Part shown: positions 18,028 to 26,087 of the stretch, one piece after another
Numbering within the stretch: position 1 is the stretch's first letter
How the letters are laid out: the number at the start of each line of letters is the position of its first letter
Assembly (NCBI GenBank): GCA_030690405.1
Contig: JAUYGU010000006.1
Coordinates: 1-49,386, forward strand
Reading direction: 5' to 3'
Source: Dehalococcoidia bacterium
Lineage (GTDB): Bacteria > Chloroflexota > Dehalococcoidia > SM23-28-2 > RBG-16-64-32
DNA: 49,386 nucleotides
Notes under the pieces: model-generated
What the model saw: the letters and a program-made list of their open reading frames with translations, nothing else
Database searches by the model: none
What the model was told of the DNA's origin: nothing
Translations under genes and position numbers: made by a program

Positions 18028-18827
18028 TGGCGATCTCCAGACGGGGGTTCGTGAAGCTGGGCGCTCACGCCGCTTTCGGCGGCCTTCTTGTCTACACGCT
18101 GCGCGGAGTCGTCCTGCCGCAGTCAACCCCGCGGGCAGCCGACGCCGAGGGTAACAGCGCCTACGACCAATACCGGCCGGAAGATCACGACTGGGCATTC
18201 GTAATCGACACGATGAAATGCATCGGCTGCGGCCGCTGCGCCCGCGCCTGCAAGCAGGAGAATAACGTTCCCTGGGAGCCTCAGTGCAACCGGACCTGGG
18301 TGGAGCGGTACAACTTCACGGCGGACGGAGAGGTGTGCGTGGACTCGCCGGCGGGCGGGATCAACGGCTTCGCCGATGAACCACTTCCCGAGGAGGTCCG
18401 CGGCAAGAAGATCACCAAGAGCTTCTTTGTACCCAAGGTCTGCAACCAGTGCGAAAAGTCCCCTTGTGTGCAGGTCTGCCCGGTTGGAGCGACCTACAAG
18501 ACCGTGGACGGCATCGTCCTGATCAACCGCGATAAGTGCATCGGCTGCCGCTACTGCATCCAGGCCTGCCCCTACGGGATGCGCTATCTCCTTCCGGACG
18601 AGCGCGTCGCTGACAAGTGCACGTGGTGCTACCACCGCATCACCAGGGGCCGGCTGCCCGCCTGTGTGGAGGCCTGCCCGGTAGGCGCCAGGAAGTTCGG
18701 CGACCTTCGCGACCCGGAGAGCGCCGTGAGCAAGATCCTGGCGGAGCGGAACGTGAGCGTCCTCAAGCCCGAGATGGGGACGAAGCCGAAGGCCTACTAC
18801 CTCGAACTTGACGGTGAGGTGGTGTAG
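18027..18827 (+). CDS. Tat-exported 4x[4Fe-4S] ferredoxin-type subunit
   Basis: A 266-residue electron-transfer subunit of the DmsB/NrfC/PsrB family. A twin-arginine signal (SRRGFVKLG) and hydrophobic stretch show export across the membrane. Four cluster sites are present: CIGCGRCARAC (Cys65-75), CNQCEKSPCVQVCP, CIGCRYCIQACP and CTWCYHRITRGRLPACVEACP. The ATG at 18027 overlaps the preceding stop. The frame is open upstream to 17745, but that part lies inside the cytochrome gene. The next gene, 2 bases away, encodes the NrfD partner. No molybdopterin catalytic subunit is nearby, so it probably links NrfD to the cytochromes rather than to a reductase. Confidence 0.94.
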   Translation: MAISRRGFVKLGAHAAFGGLLVYTLRGVVLPQSTPRAADAEGNSAYDQYRPEDHDWAFVIDTMKCIGCGRCARACKQENNVPWEPQCNRTWVERYNFTADGEVCVDSPAGGINGFADEPLPEEVRGKKITKSFFVPKVCNQCEKSPCVQVCPVGATYKTVDGIVLINRDKCIGCRYCIQACPYGMRYLLPDERVADKCTWCYHRITRGRLPACVEACPVGARKFGDLRDPESAVSKILAERNVSVLKPEMGTKPKAYYLELDGEVV

Positions 18828-18829
18828 CC

Positions 18830-20074
18830 ATGGACGGCTTCGTCTTCCCCAACGAGGTCGAAATCCAGTGGAGCCTCCTTATCGTTCTGTACCCGTTCAT
18901 CACCGGGCTGGTGGCGGGAGCCTTCGTGGTCTCCTCTCTTTACCACGTGTTCAACATCAAGAGCCTGAAGCCGGTGGCGTCCTTTTCGCTGCTCATGGCG
19001 CTGTCCTTCATGCTGGTGGCGCCGCTGCCCCTGCTGGGCCATTTGGGCCGCCCCGAGCGGGGAATCCTTATCTTCCTTACGCCAAACTTCACGTCGGCCA
19101 TGGCGGGGTTCGGCTACATCTGGATGTTCTACCTCATTCTGCTCCTCACGGAGACCTGGCTGGTGTTCCGGCCGGACATCATCCACTACGCACGGACGAC
19201 CGGCGGCTTCAAGGGGCTTGTCTACCGCACGCTCACTCTGGGCATCGACGAGATGTCCGAGGAGGACCACCACTTCCGCGAGAAGATGATCAAGGTGCTG
19301 GCCGCCATCGGCATCCCCGCGGCGGCCCTCCTCCACGGCTACGTGGGATTCCTCTTCGGCGCGATCAAGGCGAACCCCTGGTGGTCCACGCCGCTGATGC
19401 CGGTCATCTTCCTCCTCTCCGCTATCGTGTCCGGCATCGCCCTCCTGATAGTGATGTACGTCGTCGTGATGAAGATCCTGGGCAGACCAATCGACCACGT
19501 CTGCGTCAGCGCGCTGGGCAAGTGGCTGCTGGCGTTCCTGGTTATCGATCTGGTGATCGAGGGGCTGGAGATCCTGAGCATGGCCTACGAGTCGGAGGAT
19601 AGCTGGGCAGTGGTCTCCGAGCTGATCGTTCAGAGGATCCCGGTGAGCTACTTCGGCATTCAGCTGGCGCTGGGATCGCTCATACCGCTGGTGATCCTGG
19701 GCGCGGTAGCGGCCCAGGCCCGGAGGGAGGGCGCCGCCAGCCCGCTGATATTCGCGGCGGCGATGCTGGTGCTCGTGGGTGTGTTCGCCATGCGCTGGAA
19801 CGTCGTCATCGGCGGCCAGATGATCTCCAAGAGCATGCGCGGGTTCACCAGCTACACCCCACCCCTCGGCGGTCGCGAAGGGGTGCTGGCGGCCAGCGTT
19901 CTCATGATGCTCCCCTTCTACATCTTCTCGGTCATCGTCAGCTTTGTGCCGCCCTGGCAAAGGCCGGCCATCGATGAGGGTGAGCTCAGCCCCGAACCCA
20001 CCGAGGCGGTACCCGCCTGGGAGGGCGCCGATTCAGGGGTGCGCGGCGGCGCCTGGGACTGGGAGAGGCAGTGA
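18830..20074 (+). CDS. NrfD/PsrC-type quinol-interacting membrane protein
   Basis: Polytopic membrane subunit of 414 residues, with about ten hydrophobic segments. Members of this family bind (mena)quinol at the membrane surface and pass electrons to the FeS subunit. The early block VLYPFITGLVAGAFVVSSLYHVF, the GHLGRPERG motif and SPFTS-like positions in TPNFTSAMAGFG are typical. The C-terminal tail is acidic and hydrophilic (about the last 40 residues). It starts 2 bases after the FeS gene and overlaps the second hexaheme gene by 4 bases (GTGA), so the four genes are tightly coupled. Confidence 0.92.
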   Translation: MDGFVFPNEVEIQWSLLIVLYPFITGLVAGAFVVSSLYHVFNIKSLKPVASFSLLMALSFMLVAPLPLLGHLGRPERGILIFLTPNFTSAMAGFGYIWMFYLILLLTETWLVFRPDIIHYARTTGGFKGLVYRTLTLGIDEMSEEDHHFREKMIKVLAAIGIPAAALLHGYVGFLFGAIKANPWWSTPLMPVIFLLSAIVSGIALLIVMYVVVMKILGRPIDHVCVSALGKWLLAFLVIDLVIEGLEILSMAYESEDSWAVVSELIVQRIPVSYFGIQLALGSLIPLVILGAVAAQARREGAASPLIFAAAMLVLVGVFAMRWNVVIGGQMISKSMRGFTSYTPPLGGREGVLAASVLMMLPFYIFSVIVSFVPPWQRPAIDEGELSPEPTEAVPAWEGADSGVRGGAWDWERQ

Positions 20075-20781
20075 TCTCCATGAAGCGCGCGGCCGCGCTG
20101 GTCTTTGCCGGCGCCGGCCTGTTCCTGCTGGCCGCCAGCTCTACGGCCGTCCTGGGCGACATGAAGGACATCTCCAACACCAGCCACGACCTGGCAGCTC
20201 CCGGGGGCTCTCCCTGCGTCTCCTGCCATCTGCCGCGGGCCTCCGAGGGTGAGCTGCTCTGGGCCGGCGAACCGAACGCCGGTGGTCAGTTCTCCGGCCT
20301 CAAGCCGCTGTGCTTCAGCTGTCACGACGGCACGGTCACGGCCACCGGGTCCTACGTGTTCGACGCCAGCCGGCCGGAGCACCTGAGTAACCCCGGCCTG
20401 AGAGACCAGGACTGCGATCGCTGCCACGACCCTCACGAGACCAAGTACGACAAGTTCGTCAAGGTGCCCGGCGCCGCCAACTTCTGCCAGGACTGCCACA
20501 GCCGCGCCGGTCCCACCGACCACCCCATCGACGTGAGCGCCCCTGCGACCGGAATTGAGCCTGCGGATGTCCACTGGGACCCGGACACCGGCGACTTCAG
20601 CGGCACCCGCCTCTGGAACCAGCAAGGCAACGCCTCGGGCGACCTTATCAAGTGTCTCACCTGCCACAGCCCGCACGGTGGGCAGCCCGGCACGGAGATG
20701 AATACGCTCGCCTTCGACGCATCGCACGAGTCGGTCCTCCCCATCTGTCAGAGCTGCCACCCCGGCCGGGCCGGCAACTAG
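20071..20781 (+). CDS. Second hexaheme c-type cytochrome of module B
   Basis: Secreted cytochrome of 236 residues. A signal peptide (about 5-28) is followed by six CXXCH sites (CVSCH, CFSCH, CDRCH, CQDCH, CLTCH, CQSCH). The pattern NTSHDL, CVSCHLPR, CFSCHDG and SSHSPHGG-like HSPHGGQ resembles the doubled CXXCH (Pfam Doubled_CXXCH) cytochromes that often accompany extracellular electron transfer genes. The start is GTG 20071 in the overlap with NrfD, or ATG 20080 three codons later. Six bases separate it from the NHL gene. Confidence 0.91.
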   Translation: MISMKRAAALVFAGAGLFLLAASSTAVLGDMKDISNTSHDLAAPGGSPCVSCHLPRASEGELLWAGEPNAGGQFSGLKPLCFSCHDGTVTATGSYVFDASRPEHLSNPGLRDQDCDRCHDPHETKYDKFVKVPGAANFCQDCHSRAGPTDHPIDVSAPATGIEPADVHWDPDTGDFSGTRLWNQQGNASGDLIKCLTCHSPHGGQPGTEMNTLAFDASHESVLPICQSCHPGRAGN

Positions 20782-20787
20782 CGGAAC

Positions 20788-21882
20788 ATGACGGATATCT
20801 CCTACGACGAGTACGGCTGGCCGCGGCCCCAGAAGAAGGGCCGCCCGGCCTTGAGGCTGCTCCTGGCCGTGGCCCTGCTTGCCACGGCCGCCGCCCTGGC
20901 CGGGATCGTCATGTTACCCGCCGAGAGCCACCCCGAGGAGGCGACACCCCAGGTCAGGGGCGTCTCGCCCCTTGTCTACCCGGCGTCCCTCGTTGATCGG
21001 TTGGCCGAGCCCGCCAACGGCCAGTGGGTCCTGCCCGCCGACCTCGCCGTCACTCCCGATGGATCCGTCTTCGTCCTCGACACCGAGAACGACCGTATCC
21101 TCATGCTCGACGAGACGGGCCGCGTCACCGCCACCTTCGACAGTGCCTCCGACGAGCGGCTCGACCTCCGCGGCCCCATGGCGATCGCCTCCGATGGCCG
21201 CCGCCTCTTTGTCGCGAACTCCCTCGCTGCCCAGATCCTCGTCCTCGACCTCTCCGGACACCTCCAGAGGACCCTCTCCCTGGAACCCGTAGCCGAAGGT
21301 GCGAGAACGCCGCGGCCCATCGGGCTCGCCCTCACCCCGGACGGCAACATCGCCGTCGCCGACGCCGACAACCATCTCGTCCTCATCCTTGACCCCGACG
21401 GCCACCTCCTCAAGACCATCGGCGCCGGCGCCAGGGCCACAGGCCTCGACGGCTTCAACGTCCCCGGCGCCCTCACCCTCGACGGCGATGGCAACATCTA
21501 CGTCGTGGACACTCTCAATGGGCGGGTGGTCAAGCTATCGCCCGACGGGACATTCATCCGGCAGTTCGGAGAGCTGGGCGACACGGCCGGCGCGCTGGCC
21601 CGCCCCAAGGGGGTTGCCGTGGATGCCGAAGGCAACGTCTTCGTTAGCGATGGGCTCACGGCCGCCATCCAGGTCTTCTCCCCTGAGGGCGACTACCTGG
21701 GCGTCATCGGCCGCAGTGACCCCACCGACCCCGCTTCAGGCTCCATCTTCCAGGCGCCGGCCGGGCTGTGGCTTGACGGGACCCGGCTGTACGTGATGGA
21801 CCGCCTCGCGGGGCTCATCACGCTGGACCTCATCGGCCTGCACCCTCTGCAGGCGTCGGCAGGCGGAGAGCGGGGCGGCTAG
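20788..21882 (+). CDS. Membrane-anchored NHL-repeat beta-propeller protein
   Basis: A 364-residue protein with a cytoplasmic basic start, one membrane anchor (about residues 22-42) and an extracytoplasmic propeller. Repeats such as FVLDTENDRILMLDETG, VADADNHLVLILDPDG, YVVDTLNGRVVKLSPDG and FVSDGLTAAIQVFSPEG mark five to six blades. NHL propellers are scaffolds for protein or ligand binding, and they repeatedly occur beside multiheme cytochrome genes. It closes the module B operon. No heme site is present, so an assembly, docking or structural role is likely. Confidence 0.9.
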   Translation: MTDISYDEYGWPRPQKKGRPALRLLLAVALLATAAALAGIVMLPAESHPEEATPQVRGVSPLVYPASLVDRLAEPANGQWVLPADLAVTPDGSVFVLDTENDRILMLDETGRVTATFDSASDERLDLRGPMAIASDGRRLFVANSLAAQILVLDLSGHLQRTLSLEPVAEGARTPRPIGLALTPDGNIAVADADNHLVLILDPDGHLLKTIGAGARATGLDGFNVPGALTLDGDGNIYVVDTLNGRVVKLSPDGTFIRQFGELGDTAGALARPKGVAVDAEGNVFVSDGLTAAIQVFSPEGDYLGVIGRSDPTDPASGSIFQAPAGLWLDGTRLYVMDRLAGLITLDLIGLHPLQASAGGERGG

Positions 21883-21989
21883 GCGAGACCTTCGCAGACC
21901 GGCCGCGTCCGCCCGCCGGCATCGGCGACGGTGAACGCCTTCTTCGATGGGGAAGGGCAGAGCCCCACACCAGGTGGTGCTACGCCCGA

Positions 21990-22017
21990 TTGACCTGCCC
22001 CGCGGGGACGGTAAAGT
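21990..22017 (+). promoter_or_regulatory. Candidate promoter of the methyltransferase gene
   Basis: TTGACC (21990-21995) and TAAAGT (22012-22017) are separated by 16 bases. The spacer contains a perfect 10-bp palindrome CCCCGCGGGG (21998-22007), a possible operator. The start codon is about 55 bases downstream. Confidence 0.4.
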
Positions 22018-22072
22018 GTGAGGCGGCACTCAAGTTTTTCCGGGTTCGCCGGTGGGAGAATGGAGCAGCGGA

Positions 22073-22903
22073 ATGGCCGAAAGCGGCGACGTCCAACCTA
22101 ACTTGCAAGATCCGAACATCGTCTCGATTGGCTACAACGCGGTGCACGGGGCCACGCCGGACAGCCCTACGTTGCGCCGGCTGTGGCACGAGCATGCAGA
22201 AGGCGCCGACTTCCCGGAGGAGTTCGGACACATCAGCTTCGTCACACTGCCCCAGCTACGGCGCATGGCCGCCGAGCTGCGCCTTGGACCCGGCGCCACG
22301 CTGGTCGATCTCGGTTGCGGCAGAGGTGGCCCGGCGCTCTGGATGGCGCGCGAGACCGGCGCTCGCCTCGTCGGCGTAGACTTCTCCGCCGTAGCGGTTG
22401 AGCAGGCGAAAGCCCGGGCGGTGGAGCTGGGGATGGGCGACCAGGCGCAGTTCGTGGTTGGTACCTTCGCTGACACCGGGCTCGAGGCGAGTGTGGCGGA
22501 CGGGGCGATGAGTGAGGATGCGCTGCAATACGTGCCCGACAAGCGGGCCGCCGTGGCTGAGGCCGCTCGCATCTTGCGTCCCGGCGCACGGCTGGTTCTC
22601 ACAGCGTTCGAACTCGACCCGGCCCGGACGGCCGGCCTGCCGGTTTTCGGCGTCGATCCGGTAGAGAACTACCGCCCGCTTCTGACGGACGGGGGCTTCA
22701 CGGTCGAGGCATACGAAGAAGTACCGGGCTGGCCAGAACCGGTGACGGCTACCTATTCCGCTCTTCTGAACGCGAGCGCGGCATTGACCGAGGAGATGGG
22801 CCAGCCTGCAGCCGCAGCCTTGTTCTCTGAGCTTTCGATGACCCTTCAGCAGCAGCCCTATCGGCGCCGGGTCCTGGTGGTGGCGAGGAGGGGCGAGGCA
22901 TGA
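22073..22903 (+). CDS. Class I SAM-dependent methyltransferase
   Basis: A 276-residue enzyme that would transfer a methyl group from S-adenosylmethionine to an unknown, probably small-molecule, substrate. Motif I is VDLGCGRG (residues 78-85), followed by GVDFSAVAVEQAKARA (acidic residue for the ribose), the DGAMSEDALQYVPD block of motif II and ARILRPGARLVL. This pattern fits the UbiE/sarcosine-methyltransferase-like group. I use ATG 22073; GTG 22052 is also in frame. It is a single gene with its own candidate promoter and no coupling to the cytochrome operon. Confidence 0.9.
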   Translation: MAESGDVQPNLQDPNIVSIGYNAVHGATPDSPTLRRLWHEHAEGADFPEEFGHISFVTLPQLRRMAAELRLGPGATLVDLGCGRGGPALWMARETGARLVGVDFSAVAVEQAKARAVELGMGDQAQFVVGTFADTGLEASVADGAMSEDALQYVPDKRAAVAEAARILRPGARLVLTAFELDPARTAGLPVFGVDPVENYRPLLTDGGFTVEAYEEVPGWPEPVTATYSALLNASAALTEEMGQPAAAALFSELSMTLQQQPYRRRVLVVARRGEA

Positions 22904-23129
22904 GCCGGGGAGAAATCGCAAGGGTTGTCGCGCACGGGAAGCGATTCTAGGGCCGGCCCGCCCAAGACAAGCAGCTCTCTAGAGACTGCCCGGGCATCCG
23001 GCGAGTGTGCGGACCTAAGGCCGGCAGAGCACAGTGCTGGCAAGCTGAAGGCCGAAGGCTAGCGCAGGTGGCCTGCAACCTGGATTGTGCCGCGCCGCCG
23101 GATTGGCTCGCGCCGGCGCCTGACCAAGC

Positions 23130-23161
23130 TTAATGCCCACTTCATCTTCATCTCCTATACT
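23130..23161 (+). promoter_or_regulatory. OmpR-type direct-repeat operator and -10 of the two-component operon
   Basis: TTAATG (23130) and TTCATC (23141) stand 11 bases apart, followed at once by another TTCAT (23147). A good -10, TATACT, lies at 23156-23161, exactly 15 bases from the start of the second repeat. There is no -35 consensus, as usual for promoters activated by OmpR-family regulators. The same layout recurs at 25296 and 26019, suggesting autoregulation by the regulator encoded just downstream. Confidence 0.6.
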
Positions 23162-23193
23162 CACTGTCGGCGGCTATTTCCCGTAGATGTGCT

Positions 23194-23874
23194 ATGCGTG
23201 TCCTCGTAGTTGAAGACGAACGCCGGATCGCCGACTTCATTTGCAGGGGGCTCTCCGAGCAGGGTTACGGCGTCGATATCGCGTGCGATGGCGATGAGGC
23301 GTTGCACTGGGCCGCTGTAGCGGAGTTCGACGTGATTGTGCTGGACGTGATGCTTCTCGTTCGGGACGGCATCGAGGTTTGCCGCACGCTACGCCAAAGG
23401 GGACAGCGCACGCCCATCCTCATGCTGACAGCCCGGGATGCCGTCGAGGACCGCGTGCGCGGGCTCGATAGCGGGGCGGACGACTACCTGGTGAAGCCCT
23501 TCGCGTTCGCCGAGCTCGTGGCACGCCTGCGAGCGCTGGTCCGGCGGGAGCCGGCCGCGAAGGGCACAGTGCTGCTTGTCGGTGACCTGGTCCTTGACAC
23601 CACCACCAGGGAAGTGTCGCGAGAGGGCCAGCACATGGAACTTACAACCAAGGAGTACGCTCTTCTGGAGTACCTGATGCGCCACCTCAACCAGGTGCTG
23701 ACCCGCACGATGATCGCCGAGCACGTCTGGAACTACGACTTTGACAACGCCACGAACGTTATCGATGTTCACATCCGCAACCTGCGGCAGAAGATCGACG
23801 ATCCCTTCTCCACAAAGCTGATCCACACCGTCCGCGGCGCCGGCTATCGAATCTCCGCCCACCCGTCGGTGTAG
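23194..23874 (+). CDS. OmpR/PhoB-family response regulator
   Basis: A 226-residue transcription factor: receiver with Glu7-Asp8, phospho-acceptor Asp51 in VIVLDVMLL, Thr in LMLTARD and Lys in DDYLVKPF, followed by a winged-helix DNA-binding domain (LTTKEYALLEYLM, HIRNLRQKIDD, TVRGAGYRI). The usual Pro after the phospho-site Met-Leu is Leu here. It is most like the CusR/ArlR/MprA group. The kinase gene begins 2 bases after its stop. The direct repeats in front of it and of the two envelope genes downstream are its probable binding sites. Confidence 0.94.
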   Translation: MRVLVVEDERRIADFICRGLSEQGYGVDIACDGDEALHWAAVAEFDVIVLDVMLLVRDGIEVCRTLRQRGQRTPILMLTARDAVEDRVRGLDSGADDYLVKPFAFAELVARLRALVRREPAAKGTVLLVGDLVLDTTTREVSREGQHMELTTKEYALLEYLMRHLNQVLTRTMIAEHVWNYDFDNATNVIDVHIRNLRQKIDDPFSTKLIHTVRGAGYRISAHPSV

Positions 23875-23876
23875 CT

Positions 23877-25283
23877 GTGCCGGCCATTCGCTCCCTCCGG
23901 CTGCGTCTCACGCTCTGGTACGTACTGCTCCTGGCAGTCGTCTTGGCCGGCTTCAGCGCCGGCATCTACCTCACGCTTCGGCACAACCTGTACGACGGGC
24001 TGGACGACACCATCCGAAATCGAGCTAGTGTCCTCCTGGAGGTCCTGCGGTATGAGGGTGGCAGGCCGACGCTTGCCGGTGTTGTATCGTCCGCCGATCC
24101 CAATGAGGGGGAGAGCTTCGCCCGGGTATTCGATTCCTCCGGGGGGGTGACGTTTGACAACACCGTCGCGGCGGGGGGAGTCGCCGTCGATCGACAGGCC
24201 GTCGAAAGCGCTCTGTCGGGCGAAACGCGCAGCCGCAACGTCAGCGCCGGTGACGAGACTTTTCGCGTTCGCACACTGCCTATCGAGCAAGATGGACGGA
24301 TCAGCGGCGTGCTGGAGGTGGGTGAGTCCCGCGGTGACATATCGGACACGCTGCGAATCCTGCTCGTCATCCTGGCCGTCGCCTATCCGCTGACTCTGGC
24401 CGCGGCGAGCTTTGGAGGCGTCTTCCTGGCGGGACGAGCCCTCTCCCCCATCGACAGGCTGACCGGCCTGGCGCGTCGCATCTCAGCCGAGGACCTCAGC
24501 CAGCGGCTTGACCTGAAGCTACCCGACGACGAGCTTGGACGGCTGGCGCGGACATTCGATGAGATGATCGCGCGCCTGGACGCGGCCTTCCGGCGCCAGC
24601 GTGAGTTCACGGCTGACGCCTCGCACGAGCTCAGGACGCCGTTGACGGCGATCAAGGGTCAGGTTGAGGTCGCTCTGGGCAAGCCGCGCGATGCCGACTC
24701 TTACCGGGAAGTCCTTCAAGTGGTCAACGAAGAGGTGGACCGCATGATCCGCCTGGTGGGAAGCCTGCTGACGCTGGCTCGCGCCGACGCCGGCCAGACC
24801 CCCATCGCGTCCGAAGCCATCAACCTGCCCGAACTGGTCGCGGCCGCAGTCGAGCAGGTGCGCCCGGTGATGCACCAACGAGGCGTTGAACTGCACCTGG
24901 AGCCGGGGCCCGCCGTCACGTTGGGGGCTGACGAAGACCTGCTGCTCCAGCTGCTGCTGAATCTGCTGGACAACGCCGGAAAGTACACCCCGTCGGGAGG
25001 CCGCGTGACCGTCAGATGGGCCGTAGGTGACGGACAGGCCGAAGTGCGGGTTCGAGATACCGGTGTGGGCATCCCGCCTGAGCACCTCCCGCATATCTTC
25101 GACCGGTTCTATCGCGTGGACAAGGCGCGCAGCCGGGCGGCGGGCGGGGCCGGGCTGGGCCTGAGTATCTGTCGCTGGATAGCTGAGGCCCACGGCGGGT
25201 CCATCTCCGTCGAGAGCGCGCCGGGTGAGGGCACGGCGTTTGTGGTGAAGCTTCCCGTGGGAGCGGGCGCTTCCGCTTCCTGA
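23877..25283 (+). CDS. HAMP-type sensor histidine kinase
   Basis: A 468-residue kinase: membrane helix at about 12-33, an extracytoplasmic sensor of ~130 residues with no recognised fold, a second helix near 160-187, HAMP (GRALSPIDRLTGLARRIS), HisKA with His250 in DASHELRTPL, and HATPase with LLLNLLDNAGKYT, RDTGVGI and GGAGLGLSIC. It starts at GTG, 2 bases after the regulator. In other bacteria pairs of this group react to envelope stress, metals or cell-surface signals, which fits the PepSY and lipoprotein genes that follow. Confidence 0.94.
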   Translation: MPAIRSLRLRLTLWYVLLLAVVLAGFSAGIYLTLRHNLYDGLDDTIRNRASVLLEVLRYEGGRPTLAGVVSSADPNEGESFARVFDSSGGVTFDNTVAAGGVAVDRQAVESALSGETRSRNVSAGDETFRVRTLPIEQDGRISGVLEVGESRGDISDTLRILLVILAVAYPLTLAAASFGGVFLAGRALSPIDRLTGLARRISAEDLSQRLDLKLPDDELGRLARTFDEMIARLDAAFRRQREFTADASHELRTPLTAIKGQVEVALGKPRDADSYREVLQVVNEEVDRMIRLVGSLLTLARADAGQTPIASEAINLPELVAAAVEQVRPVMHQRGVELHLEPGPAVTLGADEDLLLQLLLNLLDNAGKYTPSGGRVTVRWAVGDGQAEVRVRDTGVGIPPEHLPHIFDRFYRVDKARSRAAGGAGLGLSICRWIAEAHGGSISVESAPGEGTAFVVKLPVGAGASAS

Positions 25284-25295
25284 TCCCCGCAACAC

Positions 25296-25338
25296 TTAAT
25301 GCTCGCTTCATCGCCGCTTCATGCGGGGGGATTAGTCT
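25296..25338 (+). promoter_or_regulatory. Three-copy 11-bp direct-repeat operator before the PepSY gene
   Basis: TTAATG (25296), TTCATC (25307) and TTCATG (25318) are spaced exactly 11 bases apart. A weak -10 (TAGTCT, 25333-25338) begins 15 bases from the start of the last repeat, the same distance as in the regulator promoter. This is the best example of the shared motif. It fits head-to-tail binding of OmpR-family dimers. Confidence 0.62.
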
Positions 25339-25380
25339 GGTCTCAGTGAGATTAGCCCGCATCGGAAAGAAGGTGAATTC

Positions 25381-25857
25381 ATGAGCCTAAGCGAGCGCCT
25401 TTACCTGGCGATCGGACTGGTCGCGGTCATCGCCCTTGCATTCAGCGCCGTCACGCTGACCTCGTCCCTGACCTCGGCTGGCTCCGATTCCGCTCAGACC
25501 TGCGATGCGCAGGACGCGGCGGATGACGCCACGGAGGCCAAGGATGCGCCGGAGGCCGACAGCGTCGAGGAGCAGTGCGGCGACCAGAACGAGGCCGAGG
25601 ACACCAACGAGGGTGAGGACGATGGTGACCAGGCTCCGAGCGGTACCCTCGACGACGGCAAGGACCTGCTGTCGCAGGCATCCATTACCCTTGATCAGGC
25701 GATCGCCGCCGCGCAGGGCGCTGCCAGCGGACCGCTGGGCGAAGTGGACCTGGAGGACTACCAGGGCAAGCTGGTCTTCAACGTCGACATCGGGGACAAG
25801 GACATCAAGGTGGACGCGAGCGACGGCAGCATCGTGTCCGTCGACTCAGACGACTAG
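25381..25857 (+). CDS. Membrane-anchored PepSY-domain protein
   Basis: A 158-residue extracytoplasmic protein with an N-terminal anchor (about residues 8-30), a very acidic linker with two Cys (residues ~40-90, rich in Asp/Glu), and one PepSY domain (ITLDQAIAAAQ ... GKLVFNVDIGDKDIKVDASDG). PepSY domains are small folds often linked to protease inhibition, and are frequent beside two-component systems. It is preceded by the three-copy operator and followed by a strong terminator, so it is a single-gene unit. The acidic linker could also bind cations. Confidence 0.85.
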   Translation: MSLSERLYLAIGLVAVIALAFSAVTLTSSLTSAGSDSAQTCDAQDAADDATEAKDAPEADSVEEQCGDQNEAEDTNEGEDDGDQAPSGTLDDGKDLLSQASITLDQAIAAAQGAASGPLGEVDLEDYQGKLVFNVDIGDKDIKVDASDGSIVSVDSDD

Positions 25858-25894
25858 AGGCCAGACGCGGTCACCGTTCCCTAGTCGGCTGACA

Positions 25895-25919
25895 GGGGGC
25901 CGGTTCGCCGGCCCCTTTT
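25895..25919 (+). terminator. Rho-independent terminator after the PepSY gene
   Basis: A perfect 8-bp stem (GGGGCCGG / CCGGCCCC) with the stable TTCG loop is followed directly by TTTT. It ends the two-component/PepSY region 40 bases after the PepSY stop. Confidence 0.9.
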
Positions 25920-26018
25920 CGCTTTGCGGCGGAGACGGGCTCGCCGCCGGACGAGCCAGGGCGCTCAACCGTTATCGCTCATTGGACCGACGATCATTCT
26001 TCGCCCCACCTCCTCGAC

Positions 26019-26050
26019 TTCATCATCTCTTCATGAAGATGCGCGAGAAT
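26019..26050 (+). promoter_or_regulatory. Direct-repeat operator and -10 before the lipoprotein gene
   Basis: TTCATC (26019) and TTCATG (26030) are 11 bases apart. A -10-like GAGAAT (26045-26050) begins 15 bases from the start of the second repeat, matching the other two sites. TAAGAT at 26050-26055 is an alternative -10. The ATG is about 40 bases downstream with AGAGGAGG in between. Confidence 0.58.
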
Positions 26051-26087
26051 AAGATTTGAGATGTGAAGCAAGAGGAGGACTTAGCAA

